From Acetoanaerobium pronyense (lineage in GTDB: Bacteria > Bacillota > Clostridia > Peptostreptococcales > Filifactoraceae): 64,000 nt of DNA. Position 1 is the stretch's first letter, and every line of letters begins with the position of its first letter. The DNA lies in NCBI RefSeq assembly GCF_017874355.1, contig NZ_JAGGLI010000007.1, positions 34,126 to 98,125 of the forward strand, written 5' to 3'. The position numbers and the translations under genes are program-made. The notes beneath the pieces are model-generated. The model saw only the letters and a program-made list of their open reading frames with translations, had not been told where the DNA came from and ran no database searches. Positions 8,812 through 17,800 of the stretch are shown here, piece by piece.

Positions 8812-9300
8812 ATGAAAATAAGAGTAATTATATCATCAGAAAAAGAAAAAGAGATAATGCTTGGAGCAAAAGAAATCACAGATATAATGGGTTTTGATAT
8901 TGGTTATACGGATATAGGAGGCTCTAGTTTCGAGGATTTAAAAAATGAAATACTAGAGTGGGAAAAAGATACAGAAATATATATAGTGACAGCAGCAGAG
9001 AATCTAGAACTTCCAAAGCTGATTGCTCAAAATACAAAAAGGCCAGTGATTGCAGTACCTATAAAAACAGAAAAATATAAGTCACTTGAGCTGCTTGAGA
9101 GTGTAGTAAATATGGGAAGTGAAGGCCCATACTGTACAGTCGCTATAAATGGAGCTGCAAACTCAGCACTTCTTGCCTGTCAGATGATAGGAGCAAAAGA
9201 TGAAAAAATGTACGAAAGACTTGAAGAATATAGGGAAGAACTAAAAAATATGGTAGCTGAAAAAGAAAGACTTCTCCTTGAAAAAATCTCAGCTGTATAA
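8812..9300 (+). CDS. purE: PurE-like protein, catalytic motifs not conserved
   Basis: 162 residues from the ATG at 8812, which has AAGGAG 7 bp upstream; an upstream in-frame ATG at 8770 has no such site. The C-terminal part (GPYCTVAINGAANSALLACQ) is clearly PurE-like. However, the usual GSxSDW start is replaced by ISSEKEKEIM, the SAHRTP loop with the catalytic His by TDIGGSS, and the GGAAHLPG loop by TAAENLELPK. PurE moves the carboxylate onto or between AIR forms in purine synthesis. No purK is present. Position at the head of the pur operon supports the assignment; whether it is catalytically active is open. Confidence 0.7.
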   Translation: MKIRVIISSEKEKEIMLGAKEITDIMGFDIGYTDIGGSSFEDLKNEILEWEKDTEIYIVTAAENLELPKLIAQNTKRPVIAVPIKTEKYKSLELLESVVNMGSEGPYCTVAINGAANSALLACQMIGAKDEKMYERLEEYREELKNMVAEKERLLLEKISAV

Positions 9301-9361
9301 AAATATCGAAAAGAAAAAAGCATTAGGTCGTATTTTATGAATTATAAATTGGAGGCTAATT

Positions 9362-10057
9362 ATGAAAATGCTTTATGAAGGCAAGGCAAAGCAAGTTTTT
9401 TTAACAGATAAAGAAGGGGAATACATCGTTCACTTTAAAGATGATGCAACAGCTTTTAACGGAGTGAAAAAAGAAAAGATAACGGGAAAAGGCGAGCTAA
9501 ACAACGCCATATCATCCCTTATATTTGAGATGCTTGAAAAAGAAGGAATCAAAACTCATTTTATAAAAAAGATAAACTCAAATGATATGCTGGTAAAAAA
9601 GGTAAATATACTACCCCTTGAAGTAATCATAAGAAATCTAAGTGCCGGGTCACTTTCCAAAAGACTTGGTCTTGAGGAAGGGATAGAGTTTGAGGAGCCT
9701 GTATTTGAACTTTGCTACAAAAGAGATGACCTAGCAGACCCTATAATAAATGACGACCATGCAGTGATACTTGGCCTTGCATCAAGGGTAGAAATAGAGC
9801 AAATCAAAAAAGAAACCCTAAAGATAAATGAACTACTAAAGACATTTTTCCGAAAAGCAAATCTAAGGCTTATAGATTTTAAGATAGAGTATGGCAGGAC
9901 AGATGATGGAGAGCTTCTTCTTGCAGATGAGGTTTCTCCTGATACATGCAGACTATGGGACATACATACAAATGAAAAGATGGACAAGGATAGATTTAGA
10001 AGAGATTTGGGATCTGTTATAGAAGCATATCAAGAAGTATTAGAAAGGATAAAATAA
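9362..10057 (+). CDS. purC: SAICAR synthetase
   Basis: 231 residues, the normal bacterial size. N-terminal YEGKAKQVF and DDATAFNG are the SAICAR synthetase signatures; [10 protein letters not shown] and DFKIEYGR and [12 protein letters not shown] follow in the standard order. It joins CAIR and aspartate using ATP. GGAGG lies 9 bp before the ATG. purF begins 1 bp after its stop codon, so these genes are one operon. Confidence 0.97.
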   Translation: MKMLYEGKAKQVFLTDKEGEYIVHFKDDATAFNGVKKEKITGKGELNNAISSLIFEMLEKEGIKTHFIKKINSNDMLVKKVNILPLEVIIRNLSAGSLSKRLGLEEGIEFEEPVFELCYKRDDLADPIINDDHAVILGLASRVEIEQIKKETLKINELLKTFFRKANLRLIDFKIEYGRTDDGELLLADEVSPDTCRLWDIHTNEKMDKDRFRRDLGSVIEAYQEVLERIK

Positions 10058-10058
10058 A

Positions 10059-11405
10059 ATGTGCGGAATAGTAGGAGTATACTCAAAAGAACCTGTAGCA
10101 AGAGATTTATTTTATGGACTAAACACCCTTCAGCATAGAGGACAGGAAAGCTGCGGACTAGCAGTATCCCATGGAAAAGATATGCACTGCCACAAAGGTA
10201 TGGGGCTTGTTCAGGAGGTATTTAGAGAAGATATTTTAAAAACCCTTACTAAAGGAAATGTAGGAATAGGACATGTAAGATACTCTACAGCAGGAGGAAG
10301 TACTGAGTTCAATACCCAGCCACTTCTTGGATTTTCCAAGGGAAATAGAGTAGCAATGGCCCACAACGGAAATCTTATAAACAGTCAGCTACTTAGGACT
10401 AGACTTGAAGAAGACGGGATGATGTTTCAAACAACTATAGATTCCGAGGTAATACTCTACCTGATATCAAGATATTATAACGGAGATATGGTAGAAGCTG
10501 TTGAAAAAACAATGTCCTATATCAAAGGGGCATACTCGGTTGTAATACTTATGGAAGATACCCTTGTGGCCTTTAGAGATCCATACGGGTTTAGACCTCT
10601 TGTGATGGGAAAAAGGGGAGACGACTATATATTCGCATCTGAGACAGGAGTTATTGACGTACTTGGAGGAGAGTTTGTAAGAGATATAGAGCCAGGAGAG
10701 ATAGTGATAGTCAAAGATGGAGAAATGAAGACTCATATCACTTCGCAAATAGCACCAATGTCATCTTGTATCTTTGAACATATATATTTTGCAAGGACAG
10801 ATGCCATACTTGATGGCGTAAATACCTATGAATTTCGAGTAAAGACAGGAGAAATCCTTGCAAAAGAGCATAAGGTTGATGCAGATATAGTAGTTCCAGT
10901 TCCAGATTCAGGATGGCCAGGAGCCATAGGATTTTCAAAAGAATCAGGAATTGAAGTTAAAGAAGGACTTGTAAAAAATAGATATATGGGAAGAACATTT
11001 ATAAAGCCTACCCAAAAAGAAAGGGAAATAGCTGTAAAACTAAAGCTAAACCCTATAGCTCAGGTAGTAAAAGGTAAAAAAGTGGTACTAGTGGATGACT
11101 CTATAGTAAGGGGAACTACATCAAAGAGACTGATACAAAGTATTAGAGCAGCTGGAGCAAAGGAAGTTCATATGAGAATCACATCCCCACCAGTTACTCA
11201 CCCTTGTTACTTTGGAATAGATACCCCAAGAAGGAAGAGCCTTATTGCAGCAAATAGCACAGTAGAAGAGATAAGAGAAGAGATAGGAGCAGACTCACTA
11301 GGATTTATATCGATAGATGGACTAAGAGAAGCAGCAGGAAAAGACTATAAATTCTGTAAGGCCTGCTTCGACGGAGAATATCCCTTGGACCCATGCGTCC
11401 TCTAA
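10059..11405 (+). CDS. purF: Amidophosphoribosyltransferase (PRPP amidotransferase)
   Basis: 448 residues. The protein starts MCGIVGVYS, so Cys2 becomes the glutaminase nucleophile after Met removal and there is no cleaved propeptide. The PRPP loop VVLVDDSIVRGTTS lies near residue 342. Cys237, Cys383, Cys433 and Cys436 match the four ligands of the 4Fe-4S cluster known from the Bacillus enzyme. It carries out the first committed step of purine synthesis and is probably oxygen sensitive and inhibited by nucleotides. Two copies of the 20-bp dispersed repeat follow its stop codon. Confidence 0.96.
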   Translation: MCGIVGVYSKEPVARDLFYGLNTLQHRGQESCGLAVSHGKDMHCHKGMGLVQEVFREDILKTLTKGNVGIGHVRYSTAGGSTEFNTQPLLGFSKGNRVAMAHNGNLINSQLLRTRLEEDGMMFQTTIDSEVILYLISRYYNGDMVEAVEKTMSYIKGAYSVVILMEDTLVAFRDPYGFRPLVMGKRGDDYIFASETGVIDVLGGEFVRDIEPGEIVIVKDGEMKTHITSQIAPMSSCIFEHIYFARTDAILDGVNTYEFRVKTGEILAKEHKVDADIVVPVPDSGWPGAIGFSKESGIEVKEGLVKNRYMGRTFIKPTQKEREIAVKLKLNPIAQVVKGKKVVLVDDSIVRGTTSKRLIQSIRAAGAKEVHMRITSPPVTHPCYFGIDTPRRKSLIAANSTVEEIREEIGADSLGFISIDGLREAAGKDYKFCKACFDGEYPLDPCVL

Positions 11406-11415
11406 CCCGAGCCAC

Positions 11416-11470
11416 GGGGACGTATCTAGTGTCCCACTCACCCGAGACAAGGGGACGTATCCATTGTCTC
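11416..11470 (+). repeat. REP-like repeat copies A (11416-11435) and B (11451-11470)
   Basis: GGGGACGTATCTAGTGTCCC starts 10 bp after the purF stop; GGGGACGTATCCATTGTCTC follows 15 bp later. Copy B is flanked by GAGACAA so that GAGACAA and TTGTCTC form a hairpin. Both are in the same orientation as the genes and lie inside the pur operon, between purF and purM. Confidence 0.9.
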
Positions 11471-11511
11471 GCTTAAAAAGTTTTGAATTTTACACCTAGG
11501 AGGGTTTTTAT

Positions 11512-12549
11512 ATGGATAAATTAACATATGCTCAGTCTGGAGTAAATATAGACGAGGGAAATAGAGCTGTAGAGCTTATGAAGGAAAAGGTTAAATCTAC
11601 TTATACAGACGGAGTAGTAGGAGATATTGGAGCTTTTTCAGGAGGATTTTCCCTAAAGGCATTTATGAATATGGAGGAGCCTGTGCTATTATCTGCCACA
11701 GATGGAGTAGGGACTAAACTCCTTGTTGCCCAGATGATGGATAGCCATGCTACAGTTGGACAAGACCTTGTGGCAATGTGTGTGAATGACCTTATATGCC
11801 AGGGTGCAAGACCCCTATTTTTCCTTGACTATATAGCAACAGGAAAAGTAAGTGCAGAGAAGGTAGCAGGCATAGTTGCAGGAATTGCAGATGGATGCAA
11901 GATGGCAAACTGCGCATTAATCGGTGGAGAAACTGCTGAAATGCCAGATCTTTACAAAGAAGATGAATACGACCTTGCAGGATTTGCAGTTGGGATAGCA
12001 GACAAAAAAAAGCTTATAGACGGCAGCAAGGTAAGTGAAAAGGACGTGATTGTAGGCCTATCATCAAGCGGAATCCATAGCAACGGATACTCTCTAGCTA
12101 GAAAGCTTTTCTTTGACAAGCTAAATCTAAACCTTGATGACCAGTTTGGAGAAGCAGGGAAAAAAATAGGAGATATGCTTCTTACACCAACTAAAATATA
12201 TGTAAATACGGTTATGGAAATTTTGGAAAAATTCGAAGTGAAGGGTATAGCTCACATCACAGGAGGAGGACTTCTTGAAAACGTACCAAGAGTACTAAAT
12301 GATGACCTTGATGCCCATATATACAAAGATTCTTGGGATATGCCAGATATATTTCAGGGAATAATAGACCTGAATATGATAGAAGAGGAAGAGCTTTACA
12401 GAAGCTTTAACATGGGAATAGGAATGGTTCTTATTGCCAGCGAAAGTGATGCCCAAGGAATATTTGATTTAGTAAACAGCAAAAAAATAGATCAGGCTCA
12501 TATCATAGGTACGATAGAAAAAGGTTCAAAAAAGGTAGTGTTAAAATGA
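11512..12549 (+). CDS. purM: AIR synthetase (phosphoribosylformylglycinamidine cyclo-ligase)
   Basis: 345 residues, standard length. YAQSGVNIDEGNRAVELMK at the N-terminus, the DGVGTKLLVA motif, and LIGGETAEMPDLY and GLSSSGIHSNGYSLAR are all typical of PurM. It closes the imidazole ring from FGAM using ATP. AGGAGG sits 8-10 bp before the ATG. It overlaps purN by 4 bp (ATGA), which couples their translation. Confidence 0.97.
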   Translation: MDKLTYAQSGVNIDEGNRAVELMKEKVKSTYTDGVVGDIGAFSGGFSLKAFMNMEEPVLLSATDGVGTKLLVAQMMDSHATVGQDLVAMCVNDLICQGARPLFFLDYIATGKVSAEKVAGIVAGIADGCKMANCALIGGETAEMPDLYKEDEYDLAGFAVGIADKKKLIDGSKVSEKDVIVGLSSSGIHSNGYSLARKLFFDKLNLNLDDQFGEAGKKIGDMLLTPTKIYVNTVMEILEKFEVKGIAHITGGGLLENVPRVLNDDLDAHIYKDSWDMPDIFQGIIDLNMIEEEELYRSFNMGIGMVLIASESDAQGIFDLVNSKKIDQAHIIGTIEKGSKKVVLK

Positions 12550-13103
12550 AAATCTGCGTAATGATATCAGGTTCAGGAACCAACCTTCAGTCCCTTATAG
12601 ATGCTAGTAAGGAAGGATTCTTTAGATCCAAGATAGAGCTGGTAGCATCAAACAAAGAGAATGCCTATGGACTTGAAAGAGCTAAAAATGAAGATATAGA
12701 GACCTATATTATAAAGTCAGAAGAAGAATTTATAAATAAACTTCAGGAAAAAGATATAGACCTTATTGTAATGGCAGGGTATTTAAAGGTTATAGGAACA
12801 GACCTTATAGAAAAATATAAGGGCAGAATAATCAATATCCACCCATCCCTTCTTCCAAGCTATGGAGGAAAAGGGATGTATGGTCTTAAGGTACATGAAG
12901 CTGTGCTTAGAAATAATGAAAAGATTACAGGAGCAACAGTTCACCATGTCACAGAAGATGTAGACGAAGGACCAGTTATAATAAGCGAATCGATTTATAT
13001 AGATTATGAAAAAGTGAAATCCCCTGAAGACCTTCAAAAAGAGGTACTAGAGATAGAACACAACATACTGAAAAAGGCGATTAAGCATTTAGAAAAACTT
13101 TAA
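12546..13103 (+). CDS. purN: GAR transformylase (10-formyl-THF dependent)
   Basis: 185 residues. MISGSGTNLQSLID at the start is the phosphate-binding loop; NIHPSLLPSYGGKGMYG contains the catalytic Asn-His region; GATVHHVTEDVDEGPVI with the catalytic Asp follows. The order and length match PurN. It formylates GAR using 10-formyl-tetrahydrofolate. The start overlaps the purM stop. Confidence 0.96.
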   Translation: MKICVMISGSGTNLQSLIDASKEGFFRSKIELVASNKENAYGLERAKNEDIETYIIKSEEEFINKLQEKDIDLIVMAGYLKVIGTDLIEKYKGRIINIHPSLLPSYGGKGMYGLKVHEAVLRNNEKITGATVHHVTEDVDEGPVIISESIYIDYEKVKSPEDLQKEVLEIEHNILKKAIKHLEKL

Positions 13104-13122
13104 AAAATATGAGGTGGTTATT

Positions 13123-14640
13123 TTGAAAAAGGCACTCTTAAGCGTTACAGATAAAACAGGTATAGTAGAGCTTGCCCTTGAACTTGAGGAGATGGGGTAT
13201 GAGATAATATCAACAGGTGGGACACTTAATGTAATACTTGAAGGTGGAGTCAAAGCAAGATCAATAGATGACCTTACTAAATTTCCAGAAATCCTTGATG
13301 GAAGAGTAAAAACACTTCATCCAAAGGTACACGGCGGAATACTTTTTAGAAGGGATGAGCAGAGCCACGTAGACACAGTTGCTGAGCAGGGAATAGACCC
13401 TATAGATATGATTATTGTTAACCTTTACGACTTTGAAGGAACATTAAAAAGCGGAAAGACCCATGAAGAAATAGTTGAAAATATAGATATCGGCGGCCCA
13501 AGCATGCTAAGGTCAGCTGCAAAAAACTATAAGGATGTTGCAGTAGTTACAGACCCAAGGGATTATGTGGAAATCATTGGAAGACTAAAAACTGGAACCC
13601 TTGATGAAAACTATAGGAGAACCCTTGCATACAAAGCATTTTCAATCACAGCCTACTATGATTCGATGATAAGCAGATACTTTGCAGGCCTTGAAAATGA
13701 CGTATTCCCAGAGAAGATTACCATAGGGCTTTCAAAGGATGGAGACCTGAGATATGGTGAAAATCCTCATCAAAATGCAGCATTATACAGTGATAGCTTC
13801 ACTAAAAACCTAATGAGCAATATGGAGCAGCTTCACGGAAAAGAGCTTTCATTTAACAACCTAAATGACTTAAACACTGCCCTTGAACTGGCGGCTGAAT
13901 TTGAAATGCCAGCTGCAGCGGTAATAAAACACGCCACACCTTGCGCAGCTGCCTATGGAGAGACTGCCTATGAAGCATTTACAAAGGCCTATGAAGCTGA
14001 CAAACTTTCAATATTTGGTGGAATTGTTGCCATCAATAGGGAAGTGGATGAAAATACTGCAAAGGTAATGAAGGACATATTTTTAGAAATAGTTGCCGCA
14101 CCATCATATACTGATGAGGCCATGAAAATCCTTACTGAAAAGAAAAACCTAAGAATACTTAAAATAGATTTTAATGCATCTTCATCAGAAAAAGATATTA
14201 AATTCGTAAACGGAAAAGTATTAGTTCAAGACAGTGATAAAAAAGAATTTGAAAAATTTGAGACAGTTACAGATATGTCTCCAACAGTAGAGCAGAGCAA
14301 GGATATGAAATTTGCGATGGCGGTTTGTAAGCACGTTAAATCAAATGCAGTGGTTATTGCCAAGGATGGAGCTACCCTTGCCATAGGCGGAGGACAGACA
14401 TCTAGGATTTGGGCCCTTCAAAATGCAATTAGAAATAGCGAAGGAAAAAGCTTTGAAGGTGCAGTTCTTGCATCGGATGCATTTTTCCCATTTGATGACT
14501 GCGTAAGACTTGCAGGAGAGCACAAAATAAAAGCTATAATCCAGCCTGGAGGAGCAAACAAAGACAGTGACAGCATAGATGCCTGCAATGAACTAGGTCT
14601 AGCTATGGTATTTACAGGAACAAGACATTTTAAGCACTAG
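13123..14640 (+). CDS. purH: Bifunctional AICAR transformylase / IMP cyclohydrolase
   Basis: 505 residues from the TTG at 13123, which follows GAGGTGG by 5 bp; the in-frame GTG at 13114 lies inside that ribosome site. N-terminal IMP cyclohydrolase domain (SVTDKTGIVELA, STGGTLNVI, KTLHPKVHGGIL) is followed by the AICAR transformylase domain (RYGENPHQNAALY, KHATPCAAA, QPGGANKDSDSIDA). The last two steps to IMP are made here. The usual next genes purD and purL follow as one fused reading frame. Confidence 0.96.
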   Translation: MKKALLSVTDKTGIVELALELEEMGYEIISTGGTLNVILEGGVKARSIDDLTKFPEILDGRVKTLHPKVHGGILFRRDEQSHVDTVAEQGIDPIDMIIVNLYDFEGTLKSGKTHEEIVENIDIGGPSMLRSAAKNYKDVAVVTDPRDYVEIIGRLKTGTLDENYRRTLAYKAFSITAYYDSMISRYFAGLENDVFPEKITIGLSKDGDLRYGENPHQNAALYSDSFTKNLMSNMEQLHGKELSFNNLNDLNTALELAAEFEMPAAAVIKHATPCAAAYGETAYEAFTKAYEADKLSIFGGIVAINREVDENTAKVMKDIFLEIVAAPSYTDEAMKILTEKKNLRILKIDFNASSSEKDIKFVNGKVLVQDSDKKEFEKFETVTDMSPTVEQSKDMKFAMAVCKHVKSNAVVIAKDGATLAIGGGQTSRIWALQNAIRNSEGKSFEGAVLASDAFFPFDDCVRLAGEHKIKAIIQPGGANKDSDSIDACNELGLAMVFTGTRHFKH

Positions 14641-14653
14641 GGACAAGGGACAA

Positions 14654-14673
14654 GGGGACGTATCTATTGTCCC
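14654..14673 (+). repeat. REP-like repeat copy C
   Basis: GGGGACGTATCTATTGTCCC, 13 bp after the purH stop. The flank GGGACAA directly before it pairs with TTGTCCC at its end, giving a 7-bp stem. The remaining roughly 135 bp to the next gene hold no recognised element except an AGGAGG site. Confidence 0.9.
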
Positions 14674-14810
14674 ACTTAACAAGTAATCCATACTAAAACT
14701 TTCTAAAATTTACTGGAGTAAATTCAATAAACTAGATTTTGAAAAGTCGCTTAAATCAATGGCTGCAGCATTTTGCAACAACCTAAATATATTTAAAATA
14801 GGAGGGGTCT

Positions 14811-17800
14811 ATGGACGTCCTAATTATCGGTTCGGGAGCTAGAGAACACGCTATAGCATATAAGCTAAAACAAAGCAAAAAAGTAGAAGATATATATGTG
14901 GCACCAGGAAATGCAGGGATTGCTCAGATTGCTACCTGCATTGATATAAATGCAAATGATGATAGTGAGCTTCTTAAATTTGCCTACGAAAACCAGATTG
15001 ACCTGACCATAGTTGGGCCAGAAGATCCCCTATGCGCAGGAATAGTTGACCTTTTTGAAGCCCATGACCTAAAAATCTACGGTCCCCATAGAGTGGCAGC
15101 AGAGCTTGAGGGGAGCAAGTCATTTGCCAAGGAATTTATGATAAGAAATGATATTCCAACTGCAAAATACCTAAAGACAAAAGATCTTACTGAAGCAAAA
15201 AAAGCCTACAAGGATATGCTTGAAGGCTCAATATACAAAAAAGCTGTAATCAAGGCAGATGGATTATGCGCAGGAAAAGGTGTACTTGTTGGAGAAAGCA
15301 TAGAGCAGGGATATGAGTTTTTAGAAGACGTACTAAACTCAAATGTATTTGGAGATACCCATGTGGTTATAGAGGAGTATCTTGAAGGAACAGAGGCATC
15401 TCTTCTTTGCTTTGTAGATAAAGGAACTATTATTCCCATGCCTACAGCAAAGGACCATAAAAAGATATCCGAAGGGGAAAAAGGACCAAACACAGGTGGA
15501 ATGGGGACCTTCTCTCCAAATCATATTGCCGATGCATATATGGATGAGATGATGGAAAAAGTTGCAATCCCTTTTCACAAAGGTCTTGAAAAGGAGAATA
15601 TGTCTTATAGGGGAATCATATTCTTTGGCATTATGCTCACATCTGAAGGGATTAAGGTACTTGAGTTTAACACAAGATTTGGAGATCCAGAGACCCAATC
15701 AATACTAATGAGACTTGAAACAGACCTTCTTGATATATTTACAGCATCCCTTGAAGATAAGCTAGATACCCTTGTTATAAAATGGTCAGATAAAAAAGCA
15801 CTAACCCTAGTACTTGCATCACAGGGCTACCCTTCAAAATACGAAAAGGGCCTTAAAATCACAGGACTTGAAGAGGCTGAAGGAACTATATTTCATGCAG
15901 GAACTAAAAAGTTAGGACAGGATATAGTTACAAACGGAGGAAGGGTACTTTCCCTTACTACCCTTGGAGATACACTCGATGAAGCTTATGAAAAGGCATA
16001 TTATATGGCAGACAAAATAGATTTTAAAGGAAAGACCTTTAGAAAGGATATAGGACCTATGGTAAAAAGAGTATATACCTGCAAGAAGGACAAGTTCGAC
16101 CTTGAAGCGATGTCGCTTTTAAAAGAGCTTAAAGAAAGCTACGGCATCAAGTTAGAAAGCATAAAACCTTATCAAAGATATGATATAGAAGGTCTTACAG
16201 ACCTTGAAATAGAAAAAATCAAAGGAACTATACTTAGCGAGCCTCCAGTTGATGATATTTATACAGGAGAAGAGGCATTCAAACTTGAAAAAACTTTAAA
16301 AAACCCCCTTGTAGTTCAGTTTCATAAAGGGCAGTACGACCAAAGGGAAGATGGACTTCTTCAATCAATTGCAGTGGCACTTTCAAAGGAAGATGTAAAG
16401 GCAAGATCAAGCAGAGTATTTGAAATAACTGGAGACATTACTGAAGATGAAATGAAAATTATTAAAAAGCATCTAATCAATCCGGTTGACCAAGAGCAGG
16501 GTGATATGAAGCTCCCTTCTATTCTTTCAGAAGATGAGATTCAGATAGAAGATGAAAAATCCATAGAAGGATTTATTTCTATGAATGAAGAAGAGCTTGA
16601 CGCTTTTTACAATGAAAACAGCCTTGCCATGAAGCTAGAAGATTTAAAATTCTTTAGAGACTACTTTAAAAACGAAGAAAAAAGAGACCCAAGCAGAGCA
16701 GAGCTTGCAATAGTTGATACCTACTGGTCTGATCACTGCAGACACACCACATTCAACACAATAATAAAGGATATTAGATTTAGAGAAACAGCAAATTTAG
16801 CTATAGAGAAAGCATTTTTAAAGACCTATGAAGACTATATAAATATGAGAAATGAAACCCACAAGAAGGACAAGCCGGTAAGTCTTATGGATATGGCAAC
16901 TATAATGGCTAAGTCTATGAGAGGGAAAGGCGAGCTTGAAGATCTTGAAGTTTCAGATGAGATTAATGCATGCAGCGTTAAGATAAAGGTAAAGGTAAAT
17001 GGGGAAGATGAAGACTATCTTCTTATGTTCAAAAATGAAACCCACAACCACCCTACAGAGATAGAGCCCTTTGGAGGAGCATCTACATGCCTAGGTGGAG
17101 CTATTAGAGATCCACTTTCAGGAAGGTCTTACGTATATCAGGCAATGAGAGTCACAGGATCTGCAGACCCAAGAGAGCCCCTTTCATCTACACTTGAAGG
17201 CAAACTACCTCAAAAGAAGATTACGACTGAGGCAGCAAGGGGATATAGCTCTTACGGAAATCAAATCGGGCTTTGTACAGGACTTGTAGATGAGGTTTAT
17301 CACCAAGGATTTAAGGCAAAGAGGATGGAAGTTGGAGCAGTAATTGGAGCCGCTCCTTTAGAAAACGTAAAGAGGGAAAAACCAGCATCAGGAGATGTAA
17401 TAGTCCTTATTGGTGGACGTACAGGAAGAGATGGAGTAGGTGGAGCAACAGGTTCATCAAAGGAGCAAACAGAAAAATCCATAGAAATATCATCAGCAGA
17501 AGTTCAAAAGGGAAATGCACCTTCAGAGAGAAAACTTCAAAGACTATTTAGAAACGAAAAAGCGGCAAAGCTTATAAAAAAATGTAATGACTTTGGAGCA
17601 GGGGGAGTATCTGTTGCAATTGGAGAGCTGGCAGATGGACTACTTGTTCATTTAGATAAAGTGCCTCTAAAGTACAAGGGCCTTACACCTATGGAGATTG
17701 CCATATCAGAATCCCAAGAAAGAATGGCATGTGTACTTGACCCTAAGGATTTAGAAGAGTTTTTAGCACTTTGCCATGAGGAAAACATTGAAGGCACAGT

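Noticed and set aside
8694..8897. Small open frame between permease and purE
   Set aside because: It crosses the terminator and overlaps purE in another frame, with no ribosome site.
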